From positions 606,567 through 670,566 of the forward strand of contig NZ_LMPO01000008.1 in assembly GCF_001424385.1 (NCBI RefSeq): a stretch of 64,000 bases of DNA, in the 5' to 3' direction. This DNA comes from Curtobacterium sp. Leaf183. GTDB lineage: Bacteria > Actinomycetota > Actinomycetes > Actinomycetales > Microbacteriaceae. The translations under genes and the position numbers were made by a program. The notes under the pieces were generated by a model, which ran no database searches, was not told where the DNA came from, and worked only from the letters and a program-made list of their open reading frames with translations. Shown here piece by piece: positions 42,010 to 50,112 of the stretch; position 1 is the stretch's first letter; each line of letters begins with the position of its first letter.

Positions 42010-42879
42010 CTACGCCGCAGCGTGTCGCCCCAGCCATGCCACCAGGTCCGCGACGACCTCGTCGCGGTTCGTCTCGTTGTAGACCTCGTGGCGGGCGCCC
42101 TCGTACACCTGCACCGTCACGTCGGACAGTCCGCCGCGTCCGCGGTACGCCCGCGCCAGCCGCTCGACCGAACGGGGCCCGCCCAGGCTGTCGTCGGACC
42201 CGACCTGCAGCAGCACCGGGACGTCGCGCTCGATGTTCCGGCGGGGCACCCCGAGCAGCCGGAGCGCGTCCGCCAGTCCGAACAGCTTCATGACGTTCGC
42301 GTCGACGACGAGCGGGTCGACGGCCATCGCGTCGACGATCGCCCGGTCACGGCTGAGCCACTCGAAGCGCGTGGGTCCGGCACCCACGTGGCGTCGGTTC
42401 AGGTCCCCGCCGTTCATCGTCCCGGGCAGCCGGTACGCCGTCGCGGAGAGGACCACACCGTCGTAGGCCCGGCTCGAGGTGTTGATGATCCGCTGCGCCA
42501 TCAGCGATCCCCAGGAGTGCCCGAGCAGCACGAGCGGGACCCCGGGTGTCTCCAGCCGGGCGATCCGCGAGGTCTGCTCGACAGCGGCGATCGCTGCTCG
42601 GAGCCCGCCGGGGCCGAGCCGGCCGAGCTTGGCGTGGTCGCCCTCCCACTGCCCGAGCCCGGTCCGGCCGTGCCCGCGGTGGTCGTTGGCGACGACGGTG
42701 TACCCGGCGCGGACGAGGTCCTGCGCCAGGCGCTCGTACCGCAGGGCGTACTCACCGACACCGTGGGCGATCTGGACGACGCCCTTCGGCCTGCCGGAGC
42801 GCCAGGTCGAGTACACGATCTCGATCCCGTGCGGATCGACGAAGGAGGAGTCGCCGCGGGCAGCTGAGAACGTGGGCAC
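42010..42879 (-). CDS. alpha/beta hydrolase, monoacylglycerol-lipase-like (289 aa)
   Basis: The hydrolase_4 signature QIAHGVGEYALRYERLAQDL, NDHRGHGRT, the nucleophile elbow LLGHSWGSLMAQ, the acid in LQVGSDDSLGG and the histidine in YEGARHEVYNE are all visible, giving a complete Ser-Asp-His triad. Members split monoacylglycerols or lysophospholipids. No signal peptide, so intracellular. It lies ten bases upstream of lplA and is probably cotranscribed with it; it is divergent from the PiT gene. Confidence 0.9.
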   Translation of the reverse strand: MPTFSAARGDSSFVDPHGIEIVYSTWRSGRPKGVVQIAHGVGEYALRYERLAQDLVRAGYTVVANDHRGHGRTGLGQWEGDHAKLGRLGPGGLRAAIAAVEQTSRIARLETPGVPLVLLGHSWGSLMAQRIINTSSRAYDGVVLSATAYRLPGTMNGGDLNRRHVGAGPTRFEWLSRDRAIVDAMAVDPLVVDANVMKLFGLADALRLLGVPRRNIERDVPVLLQVGSDDSLGGPRSVERLARAYRGRGGLSDVTVQVYEGARHEVYNETNRDEVVADLVAWLGRHAAA

Positions 42880-42958
42880 GTGAGCAGTCTCGCAGACCGC
42901 CGCACCTGTTCACCGGGCGTTCACCCGGCCGGTCCCGGGCGGGCCTAGCGTCACCGCC

Positions 42959-44104
42959 ATGGACGTCTTCGTCATCGTCGTGCTCGTGATCGTGGTTGCC
43001 CTCGTGTTCGACTTCACGAACGGGTTCCACGACACCGCCAACGCCATGGCCACGTCGGTCGCAACCGGGGCGCTCAAGCCCCGGACCGCCGTGCTCATCT
43101 CCGCCGTGCTCAACCTGGTCGGCGCATTCCTGTCCACCGAGGTCGCCAAGACGGTCTCGCAGGGCATCATCCGTGAAGGCCAGGACGGCATCCACATCAC
43201 CCCGACGATGATCTTCGCGGGTCTGGTCGGTGCCGTGCTCTGGAACCTCGCCACCTGGTACTTCGGGTTGCCGTCGTCGTCCACCCACGCGCTGTTCGGC
43301 GGGCTGATCGGTGCGTCGATCATCGGCTCGGGACTGAACTCGGTCGACTGGGCGACGGTGGTGTCGAAGGTCGTGCTCCCTGCACTGCTGTCCCCGGTCA
43401 TCGCCGGCGTGATCGCGCTCGTGGCGACCTTCGTCGCGTACCGCCTCACGAAGAACGCGACGACGCACGGTGCGGCCACGGGCTTCCGACACGGCCAGAC
43501 GATCTCGGCGTCGCTCGTGTCACTCGCGCACGGGACGAACGACGCGCAGAAGACGATGGGCGTCATCACGCTGACCCTCATCGCCGCCAACTACCAGGAC
43601 GCCGGCACCGGCCCGGCGATCTGGGTCATCCTGGCATGTGGGCTCGCGATCGCCCTCGGCACCTACATGGGCGGGTGGCGCATCATGCAGACCGTCGGCA
43701 AGAAGATCTCCGACGTGCAGTCCCCGCAGGGCTTCGCCGCCGAAACCAGTTCGGCCGCGACGATCCTGGTGTCGTCGCACCTCGGCTTCGCGCTGTCCAC
43801 CACCCACGTCACGAGCGGGTCGGTCGTCGGTTCCGGCCTCGGCAAGAAGCTGGCCGACGTGCACTGGGGTGTCGTCGGTCGGATCGTGATCGCCTGGGTG
43901 ATCACGCTCCCCGCCGCGGCGCTCGTCGGTGGGCTGGCCACGTGGCTGGCGTCGACCTCGGTGATCGGGCTCGTGCTCGTCGCGGTGCTGGCACTCGCGG
44001 CCGGTCTGACCTTCTACACCCTGGCCAAGCGCAAGCCGATCTCGGCCGCCGACATCCACGAGGGCGACACGGAGCGCGAGCCCGTGGCCGCCGCGAAGAA
44101 CTGA
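42959..44104 (+). CDS. pit: PiT-family inorganic phosphate transporter (381 aa)
   Basis: Both conserved PiT signatures are present: DFTNGFHDTANAMATS in the N-terminal half and SLAHGTNDAQKTMGVITL in the C-terminal half, each within repeated sets of membrane spans (about ten in all). It imports metal-phosphate by proton symport with low affinity. ATG 42959 starts directly at the first span. The next gene, 11 bases on, encodes a tiny membrane protein that commonly accompanies pit in actinobacteria. Confidence 0.94.
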   Translation: MDVFVIVVLVIVVALVFDFTNGFHDTANAMATSVATGALKPRTAVLISAVLNLVGAFLSTEVAKTVSQGIIREGQDGIHITPTMIFAGLVGAVLWNLATWYFGLPSSSTHALFGGLIGASIIGSGLNSVDWATVVSKVVLPALLSPVIAGVIALVATFVAYRLTKNATTHGAATGFRHGQTISASLVSLAHGTNDAQKTMGVITLTLIAANYQDAGTGPAIWVILACGLAIALGTYMGGWRIMQTVGKKISDVQSPQGFAAETSSAATILVSSHLGFALSTTHVTSGSVVGSGLGKKLADVHWGVVGRIVIAWVITLPAAALVGGLATWLASTSVIGLVLVAVLALAAGLTFYTLAKRKPISAADIHEGDTEREPVAAAKN

Positions 44105-44115
44105 GGGGCAGGACC

Positions 44116-44388
44116 ATGGACATCGACTTCGGAGCCATCGGCACCGTCGCGGGCGTCGGCTTCGTGGCCGCGGTCAGCGTGGTGCTGCTGTACACGCTCG
44201 GACTGCGCCTGCTCGGTACCGGGCAGCCCGTCGACGCCGGCGGCGAGCGTACGCAGTACGCCGAGGAGACCCCGCGCTCCGGCACCACCCCGCCCGGGGC
44301 CATGGCCGGCGCGGTCGTCTGCTTCGCCCTGAGCGCCGCAGCGGTGCTCTACGGGATCTGGCTGACGATCCCGCAGTTCCACCAGTAG
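44116..44388 (+). CDS. small two-span membrane protein accompanying PiT (90 aa)
   Basis: Two hydrophobic spans (GTVAGVGFVAAVSVVLLYTLG and AMAGAVVCFALSAAAVLYGI) flank a polar loop of ~35 residues. ATG 44116 follows GGGGCAGG at 11 bases from the pit stop, so the two genes form one transcript. It may assist or regulate the phosphate transporter; no family function is known to me. Confidence 0.75.
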   Translation: MDIDFGAIGTVAGVGFVAAVSVVLLYTLGLRLLGTGQPVDAGGERTQYAEETPRSGTTPPGAMAGAVVCFALSAAAVLYGIWLTIPQFHQ

Positions 44389-44414
44389 CGCCGCGCCCCT
44401 GCGAGGATCGACCG

Positions 44415-45344
44415 GTGACCTCGCATCGGATCGACGCAACCCCCGACACCGTTGCCGACGTGTTCGTCGCGGAGCGCACACCCGTGCTCCGCGTCGAACC
44501 GGGCGACACCGTGACCGCCCGGACGCTGAGCGCCGCCGGGTACACCGAACGGCTGTCCGAGCCGGGCGCCGAGGCCCCGACGCTCATCCCGTCGCGGCGC
44601 GGCCACTGCCTGGTCGGACCGATCGCCGTGGCCGGTGCGCGGCCCGGGCAGGTGCTCGCCGTGCACTTCGACGAGCTGGTGCCGGACGACTGGGGGTACA
44701 CCGGCTCGGGCGGCGTCGACAGCCCGGTCACGCGAGCGCTCGGCCTGACCGACCCGGCCGACCGAGGCCCGCTGCTGTGGGACATCGACACCGCTGCCGG
44801 CACGGCACACAACCAGCTCGGGCTCGGCGTGCGGACGGCGCCGTTCCTGGGCGTGGTCGGCCTGCCACCCGAACCCACGGGCGAGCACTCGACCATCCCG
44901 CCGAGGCCGGTCGGCGGCGGCAACGTCGACTGCCGGGAACTCGTCGCCGGTGCGACCCTCTTCCTGCCGGTCACGGTGCCGGACGCCCTGCTCTCCGTCG
45001 GGGACGGTCACGCGGCACAGGGTGACGGGGAGGTGTCGGGGACCGCCGTCGAGTGCGGGATGACCACGACGATGACGCTGTCCCTGGTCGACACGGCACC
45101 GGTCAGCGGCATCCACGCCGACACCCCGGCCGGGCGCATCACGTTCGGGTTCGACGCCGACCTGAACGTCGCGACCACGACCGCCCTCGATGCCATGGTC
45201 GACTGGATCGCCGGTGACCACGACATCACCCGTGCCGAGGCGCTCGCCATGGCCAGCGTGGCGGTCAGCATGCGCGTCACCCAGGTCGCGAACCGCACCT
45301 GGGGCGTGCACGCGCTGCTCCCCCACGACGCGATCCTGCGCTGA
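44415..45344 (+). CDS. acetamidase/formamidase-family protein (309 aa)
   Basis: The FmdA/AmdA fold is shown by GPIAVAGARPGQVLAVHFDEL, the metal-site block GGGNVDCRELVAGATLFLPV and VPDALLSVGDGHAAQGDGEVSGTAVE shortened across two motifs. Such enzymes hydrolyse short-chain amides to ammonia and a carboxylate. The start is the GTG at 44415, 26 bases past the previous stop, possibly in the same transcript. A two-armed hairpin ends the gene. Confidence 0.88.
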   Translation: MTSHRIDATPDTVADVFVAERTPVLRVEPGDTVTARTLSAAGYTERLSEPGAEAPTLIPSRRGHCLVGPIAVAGARPGQVLAVHFDELVPDDWGYTGSGGVDSPVTRALGLTDPADRGPLLWDIDTAAGTAHNQLGLGVRTAPFLGVVGLPPEPTGEHSTIPPRPVGGGNVDCRELVAGATLFLPVTVPDALLSVGDGHAAQGDGEVSGTAVECGMTTTMTLSLVDTAPVSGIHADTPAGRITFGFDADLNVATTTALDAMVDWIAGDHDITRAEALAMASVAVSMRVTQVANRTWGVHALLPHDAILR

Positions 45345-45383
45345 CCGACCGCCGGGCAGCCCGCGGGACACGGCCACCGGACA

Positions 45384-45441
45384 GGACGGGAGGCCCTGCT
45401 CGCGTCCCCGACGTCGGGAACGTGAGCAGGGCCTCCCGTCC
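45384..45441. terminator. bidirectional hairpin, GGACGGGAGG family
   Basis: Arms GGACGGGAGGCCCTGCTC and GAGCAGGGCCTCCCGTCC enclose ~22 bases. It lies between the convergent acetamidase and SDR genes and shares its outer bases with hairpins at 23710 and 48152. Confidence 0.85.
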
Positions 45442-45451
45442 GGTGCCCGCG

Positions 45452-46204
45452 TCAGTGGGCGGAGTAGCCGCCGTCCACCAGGTGGTAGCTGCCCGAGATG
45501 AACGAGGCCTTGTCGCTCAGCAGGAACAGGACGAGCGCCGCGACCTCGGCGTCGGTGCCCAGGCGGCCCGCCGCGTGCTGGGACTCCAGGGCGGAGAGCT
45601 CGTCGGCCGACAACGACGACCGCACCAGCGGGGTGTCGATGAAGCCCGGGCCGACCGCGTTCGTGCGGATGCCCTGCGAGGTGTACTCCAGCGCCGCGAC
45701 CTTCGTCAGCCCGACGAGCGCGTGCTTGGACGCGACGTAGGCGGCGTTCTGCGCGATGCCGACCGAGCCGAGCACGCTCGACATGTTGACGATCGCGCCA
45801 CCACCCGCTGCGAGGATCGCCGGGATCTCGTACCGCATGCCGTAGAACACGCCGTCGAGGTCGACCGAACGGACGCGGTCCCAGGCGGCGATGTCGTACT
45901 CGCCGATCGGCTGGGGTGCGGCGCCGATGCCGGCGTTGTTCACCGCGAGGTGCAGCCCGCCGTACGTGTCGACCGCGAACTGCACCATGCGCTCGTCGTC
46001 GGCGGCGACGGCCGAGTTCGCCTCGAACGCGACCGCGGTGCCGCCCGCTTCCTCGATCGACGCGGCGACGCGCTGGGCGCCGTCGAGCTTGATGTCGGTG
46101 ACGACGACCTTCGCGCCCGCTGCCGCGAGCTCCTTCGCGATGGCTTCGCCGATGCCGCTGCCGCCACCGGTGACGATGGCGACCTTGCCCTCGAACTCGG
46201 TCAT
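45452..46204 (-). CDS. SDR-family oxidoreductase (250 aa)
   Basis: A classical short-chain dehydrogenase: cofactor loop TGGGSGIGEAIAKEL, NNAGIGAAPQPIG, catalytic SS..GSVG..Q..YVASKHAL (Ser-Tyr-Lys), and the PGFIDTPLV loop. The Asp after the second strand (TDIKLDG) suggests NAD(H) preference. Substrate unknown. It is divergent from a MarR gene and probably under its control, given palindromes in the 126-base gap. Confidence 0.9.
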   Translation of the reverse strand: MTEFEGKVAIVTGGGSGIGEAIAKELAAAGAKVVVTDIKLDGAQRVAASIEEAGGTAVAFEANSAVAADDERMVQFAVDTYGGLHLAVNNAGIGAAPQPIGEYDIAAWDRVRSVDLDGVFYGMRYEIPAILAAGGGAIVNMSSVLGSVGIAQNAAYVASKHALVGLTKVAALEYTSQGIRTNAVGPGFIDTPLVRSSLSADELSALESQHAAGRLGTDAEVAALVLFLLSDKASFISGSYHLVDGGYSAH

Positions 46205-46232
46205 TGTGTGCTTCTCTCTGCTCGTCTCGTCG

Positions 46233-46246
46233 ACAACACCTGTTGT
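46233..46246. promoter_or_regulatory. palindrome before the SDR gene
   Basis: ACAACACCTGTTGT is a 6-2-6 perfect dyad 29 bases from the SDR start. On the minus strand TATAGA follows just upstream (46252-46247), a likely -10, so the dyad would cover the transcription start. Confidence 0.5.
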
Positions 46247-46292
46247 CTATACATCCGACCCTACTCCTCCACCGCGCGTCCCGACCAGCAAC

Positions 46293-46311
46293 TAGTTCGT
46301 TCGCTGAACTA
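46293..46311. promoter_or_regulatory. MarR-type operator candidate
   Basis: TAGTTC and GAACTA, spaced by seven bases, form a dyad 20 bases before the MarR start. Its spacing and AT-rich tips fit MarR binding sites, suggesting autoregulation of the marR-MFS pair and perhaps of the divergent SDR gene. Confidence 0.6.
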
Positions 46312-46330
46312 ATGAGGTAGGCTAACGACC

Positions 46331-46780
46331 GTGACGATGACCGAGACCACCAGACGTGCCGACCTGCAGGCGTCGCTCAGCACAGACTTCCGCATCGCGG
46401 TGAACCGGCTCTCGCGGACACTCCGCGCGCAGAAGGCCGACACGACCGTCAGCGACGCGATGTTCTCCGCGCTGGCACGACTGCACCGCGACGGCCCGAT
46501 GACGCTGGCCGACCTCAGCCGCGGCGACGGGGTCACCCCGCCGTCGATGACGAAGACGGTCGCCGCCCTGGTCGCCCGTGGGCTCGTGTCGAAGGGCGGT
46601 CACGGCGACGACCGCCGCAAGGTCCTGATCGGGGCGACCCCGGCCGGCATCGACTTCGTCCTCGAGACCCGACGACGCCGCGACGGCTGGCTCTCGCCGA
46701 AGCTCGCAGCGCTCACCCCCGCCGAACGCCGCGTCCTGGTCGACGCCACCGAGATCATGAGGAGGCTGGCCCACCAGTGA
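46331..46780 (+). CDS. MarR-family transcriptional regulator (149 aa)
   Basis: Winged helix: MTLADLSRGDGVTPPSMTKT is the recognition region and GGHGDDRRKVLIGATPAG the wing with D-D-R. GTG 46331 is the first possible start; ATG 46337 is an alternative. It overlaps the downstream MFS exporter by four bases (GTGA), the classic layout of a drug-responsive repressor and its pump. The TAGTTC/GAACTA dyad upstream is its probable operator. Confidence 0.92.
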   Translation: MTMTETTRRADLQASLSTDFRIAVNRLSRTLRAQKADTTVSDAMFSALARLHRDGPMTLADLSRGDGVTPPSMTKTVAALVARGLVSKGGHGDDRRKVLIGATPAGIDFVLETRRRRDGWLSPKLAALTPAERRVLVDATEIMRRLAHQ

Positions 46781-48123
46781 CGGCCATGTTCCGGTCCCTG
46801 TCGGGACGCAACTACCGCATCTGGTTCGCGGGTGCCCTGGTGTCGAACATCGGCACCTGGATGCAGCGGACCGCGCAGGACTGGATCGTCCTGACGCAGC
46901 TCACCCACAACAACGCGATCGCCGTCGGCATCACGATGGCCCTGCAGTTCGGCCCGCAGCTGCTGCTGTTGCCCTGGACCGGTCTCGTCGCCGACCGCTT
47001 CGACCGCCGCCGCACCCTGATGGTGACCCAGGCCCTGATGGGGATGCTCGGGCTCGGCCTCGGGATCATGGTCGTCACGGACACCGCCACGCTGGTGTGG
47101 CTGTACGGCTTCGCGCTGGCACTCGGCATCGTCGCCGCGTTCGACACCCCGGTGCGCCAGGCCTTCGTGTCCGACGTCGTCACCGGCGAGCACGTGTCGA
47201 ACGCCGTCGCGCTGAACTCCGCCTCGTTCAACGCCGCCCGGCTGATCGGCCCCGCGGTCGCCGGTGTGCTCATCGCCGCGATCGGCTCCGGCTGGGTGTT
47301 CATCATCAACGCGGCGTCGTTCGCGGCGGTCCTCGTCGCGCTCCGGTTCGTCGACCCCGAGCAGCTGGCCGAGCGGATCAAGCCCAAGCGCGGGAAGGGG
47401 CAGATCATCGCCGGCTTCCGGTACGTGCGCACGCGCCCGGACATCATCGTGGTGCTCTGCATGATCTTCGTCGTCGGGACGTTCGGGGTGAACTTCCCGA
47501 TCTTCACCTCGACAATGGCGCGCGTGGAGTTCCACAAGGGTGCGGGTGAGTTCGGCCTGCTCAACTCCGTGATGGCGGTCGGGTCGGTGCTCGGGGCGCT
47601 GCTGTCCGCCCGCCGTGAGCGCCCACGGATGCGCCTGCTCGTCATCGCCAGCGCGGGCTTCGGTCTGGCGTGCACCGCCGCTGCCTTCGCGCCGACCTAC
47701 TGGAGCTTCGCGATCGTGCTGATGTTCGTCGGCCTGGCCTCGCTGACGTTCATGACCACCGCCAACGCCCTCGTGCAGACCACGACCGCACCCGCCATGC
47801 GCGGCCGCGTGATGGCGCTCTACATGGCGATCTTCGCGGGCGGTACCCCCATCGGCGCGCCGATCGTCGGTGCCATCGCGGATGCCGCCGGCCCACGCTG
47901 GGCCATCGGCGTCGGAGCGGCCTCCGGGTTCGTGGCGCTGGCGATCGCGCTGGTCTGGCTCGTCCGCTTCCAGCACTTCCGCCTGCGGTACGACGCCGAC
48001 ACGCGCCTGCACCTCGCCGTCACCCAATCGATCCCCGTGGTCGGCACCCGTGCGGCCCGGGCGGCACTCCGACAGGACCTCGCCCGCGACGAGGCGGTCT
48101 CGTCCCGTTCCAGCGGCGTCTGA
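46777..48123 (+). CDS. MFS exporter, EntS/MFS_3 type (448 aa)
   Basis: Twelve spans with the MFS_3 features RNYRIWFAGALVSNIGTWMQ, the motif A version VADRFDRRRTLMV, and the DTPVRQAFVSDVV segment that typifies EntS-like exporters. It probably pumps out a drug-like or siderophore-like compound sensed by MarR. Translation is coupled to marR. The cytoplasmic C-tail is ~50 residues and charged. Confidence 0.9.
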   Translation: MTAMFRSLSGRNYRIWFAGALVSNIGTWMQRTAQDWIVLTQLTHNNAIAVGITMALQFGPQLLLLPWTGLVADRFDRRRTLMVTQALMGMLGLGLGIMVVTDTATLVWLYGFALALGIVAAFDTPVRQAFVSDVVTGEHVSNAVALNSASFNAARLIGPAVAGVLIAAIGSGWVFIINAASFAAVLVALRFVDPEQLAERIKPKRGKGQIIAGFRYVRTRPDIIVVLCMIFVVGTFGVNFPIFTSTMARVEFHKGAGEFGLLNSVMAVGSVLGALLSARRERPRMRLLVIASAGFGLACTAAAFAPTYWSFAIVLMFVGLASLTFMTTANALVQTTTAPAMRGRVMALYMAIFAGGTPIGAPIVGAIADAAGPRWAIGVGAASGFVALAIALVWLVRFQHFRLRYDADTRLHLAVTQSIPVVGTRAARAALRQDLARDEAVSSRSSGV

Positions 48124-48151
48124 CCGCTGGTCGCCCGGGTGCACCGGGACC

Positions 48152-48191
48152 GACGGGAGGCCCGTGGCGGGCCCGCACCGGACCTCCCGTC
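48152..48191. terminator. imperfect hairpin, GACGGGAGG family
   Basis: GACGGGAGGCCCGTGGCGGG pairs with CCCGCACCGGACCTCCCGTC with several mismatches near the centre. It lies 29 bases after the MFS stop and 27 before the convergent alpha-E gene end. Confidence 0.75.
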
Positions 48192-48217
48192 CGACACCCG
48201 GTCGCGTCCTGCCCCGG

Positions 48218-49111
48218 TCAGTGCGCCGACGCCGCGGCGAAGACCCGCTCGTCGAGTGCCCGGGCGACCCGGTCCGCCACGGTCGCCAATCGGCGACCGG
48301 CGGGGCGAGCCGCCTCGATCGCGTCGGCCGGTGCCATCGTGCGGAGCGTCCCACCGACGTCCCGCAGCTCGGCGAGACCGTCCGGCACGAGCGTCGGGGC
48401 GACGTCGGCCAGACACACCTCGGCGCGCTGCGTCAGGAACAGCACCGACCGCGGGCAGTGCGTGTCGAGGAGCAGGAACGCCGCCGCCTCGGACGTCGGC
48501 GCACCCGGTCGGGCCTCGCGGTGGAACGCCTCACCGACCCCGCAGGCACGCAACGCCGTGCCCCACGACCGCTCCGAATCGAGCTCGAGCAGGTCGGACG
48601 CGAGCAGCCGCGCCGTGGCCGCGCACCGGGCGAGCGACCGGCCGAGCGTGAAGAACTCCCACACCTCGTCGCGACTGGCGTCCCCCTCGACGACCCCCAC
48701 GGCCAGGGCGCTCCGTTCCCGCACCCACCCCAGGAACTCGTGCTCGCGCCCCGCGGCGATCTTGCGCGGCAGTCGGGACCGCGTGACGTTCAGGCAGTCC
48801 CAGAGCTCGCTGGAGACGACGTCGCGGGCTCGCCGGGCGTCGTCCCGTGCGACCGCGACCGCGTTCGCGATGGAGGCCGGCTCGTGCCGGTCGAGCGCGA
48901 GCAGCTCCAGCGTGGCGGCGGCGTCGAGCACCGACCCCGCGGTGACGGCCGCACCGGCGACGATGCGGAGCTCCCGCGCGGTGACGCGGTCGTCGGGGAC
49001 GTTGGCGGCGTCGGGCCTGGCGAGGTAGGCGTCGAGGAGCCGCGCGATCACGTCGGCGCGTTCCACGGCGGCCCCGACGCGGAACACGCTCCCGGCGAGT
49101 CGGCTCAGCAC
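48218..49111 (-). CDS. alpha-E domain-containing protein (DUF403, 297 aa)
   Basis: The opening LSRLAGSVFRVGAAVERADV matches the alpha-E start (LSRxAxSxFWxGRYxERA) though the usual Trp-Ile-Gly-Arg is changed to Arg-Val-Gly-Ala. GTG 49111 is selected since GGAG lies five bases upstream and homology starts there. Alpha-E proteins normally travel with a circularly permuted ATP-grasp protein and a transglutaminase in an uncharacterised peptide-modifying system; neither is present here, so this copy is an orphan and its divergent motif may reflect a new role. Confidence 0.78.
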   Translation of the reverse strand: MLSRLAGSVFRVGAAVERADVIARLLDAYLARPDAANVPDDRVTARELRIVAGAAVTAGSVLDAAATLELLALDRHEPASIANAVAVARDDARRARDVVSSELWDCLNVTRSRLPRKIAAGREHEFLGWVRERSALAVGVVEGDASRDEVWEFFTLGRSLARCAATARLLASDLLELDSERSWGTALRACGVGEAFHREARPGAPTSEAAAFLLLDTHCPRSVLFLTQRAEVCLADVAPTLVPDGLAELRDVGGTLRTMAPADAIEAARPAGRRLATVADRVARALDERVFAAASAH

Positions 49112-49207
49112 CGCGGCTCCTGCATGCGGCGAACCTACTGACCGCGCGTTGCGACGGTGTTTCCGAGCCGCGTCACCGGTGTTGCGGACGCGGAGATCGG
49201 CTGCCTC

Positions 49208-49235
49208 GCTAGACAACCTAACTAGAGCGTCTAGC
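49208..49235. promoter_or_regulatory. inverted repeat before the second MarR gene
   Basis: GCTAGAC and GTCTAGC (7-base arms, 14-base spacer) lie 9 bases ahead of ATG 49244. The spacer contains another CTAG. A likely autoregulatory operator. Confidence 0.55.
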
Positions 49236-49243
49236 ATTGGCCC

Positions 49244-49798
49244 ATGACTTCCGAGGTGACGACGAACACCGCGGGCTTCTGGTACGACGACGGATCCCGG
49301 GTCGACGCAGTGGACGTGCTCAACGCCCTCCGGCGGTACCGCACGGCCGAGACCGCGGCCCAGCGGCGTGCGCGCGAGGCGCTCGGCATCGGTGAGAACG
49401 CCCTGCTGGCCCTGCGCATGCTGATCGACGCCGAGACCGCGGGGCGCACCACCAACGCCAAGGAGCTCTCCGAGCGGCTCGGCATCACGGCAGCGTCGAC
49501 CTCGGCGCTCGTGGACCGGCTCGTCCGCAGCGGGCACGTCGAGCGTCGTCCCGACCCTGACGACCGTCGCGGGGTCATCCTCAGCGCCTCGGGGTCGTCG
49601 ATGCGGCGCGCCATCCGGGTGATCGACGACCTCGACGCCCGCACGCTCGAGGTCGCGGAGCACCTGCCCGGCGGCGACATGGGCGTCATCGTGGACTTCC
49701 TCGACGAGATGACGTCCGTGGTCGACGAGATCGACGCCGACCGCGCCGCTGCGAACAGCAGCGACGGCGACGGCATGCGCGCCCCCCGCCGCGCGTAG
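49244..49798 (+). CDS. MarR-family transcriptional regulator (184 aa)
   Basis: The MarR core (LSERLGITAASTSALVDRL, then RRPDPDDRRGVILSASG) is preceded by an extra ~45 residues (TNTAGFWYDDGSRVDAVDVL) and followed by a long C-terminal helix. ATG 49244 directly follows the GCTAGAC dyad. The only nearby partner is the small gene ten bases downstream. Ligand and targets unknown; orphan regulator divergent from the alpha-E gene. Confidence 0.88.
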   Translation: MTSEVTTNTAGFWYDDGSRVDAVDVLNALRRYRTAETAAQRRAREALGIGENALLALRMLIDAETAGRTTNAKELSERLGITAASTSALVDRLVRSGHVERRPDPDDRRGVILSASGSSMRRAIRVIDDLDARTLEVAEHLPGGDMGVIVDFLDEMTSVVDEIDADRAAANSSDGDGMRAPRRA

Positions 49799-49807
49799 CG
49801 TGTGGGC

Positions 49808-50008
49808 ATGCCCCAGACCCACCCGCACGAGCCCGAGGACGACATGCCCCTCGCAGAGCTCGACGCGCGTGCCCGGGCCGACGCCGCACTCCGACGCATC
49901 CGGAACGGCAGCGACCCGGCGCGTGAGGCATTCGACCTGGCGAACACCATGAACGACGAGGCCGTCGGCAGGCTCGGGGCGACGCTGCGACGCTGGTTCC
50001 GCCGGTAG
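49808..50008 (+). CDS. small hypothetical protein (66 aa)
   Basis: ATG 49808 lies ten bases after the MarR stop (an in-frame GTG at 49802 is also possible). The product is charged and helical (MPLAELDARARADAALRRIR, MNDEAVGRLGATLRRWFRR) with a basic end, perhaps binding nucleic acid or membrane. No family recognised. A 10-bp tandem repeat follows its stop. Confidence 0.5.
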   Translation: MPQTHPHEPEDDMPLAELDARARADAALRRIRNGSDPAREAFDLANTMNDEAVGRLGATLRRWFRR

Positions 50009-50010
50009 CG

Positions 50011-50089
50011 GCACGGCGGGGCACGGCGGGGCACGGCGGGGCACGGCGGGGCACGGCGGTGACCACGGCCACGGCCACGGCCACGGCCA
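50011..50089. repeat. 10-bp x5 tandem repeat followed by a 6-bp repeat
   Basis: GCACGGCGGG occurs five times in tandem from 50011 to 50060 (last unit ends in T), and ACGGCC then repeats ~4-5 times to 50089. The array fills the convergent gap and should be prone to slippage; it codes for nothing evident. Confidence 0.9.
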
Positions 50090-50112
50090 CCGTGCCCGCG
50101 CCCCGTCCGGGG

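Noticed and set aside
50011-50089. Short tandem array considered as an origin iteron or CRISPR
   Set aside because: Units are only 10 bp and contiguous, there is no replication gene or AT-rich region, and no spacers.
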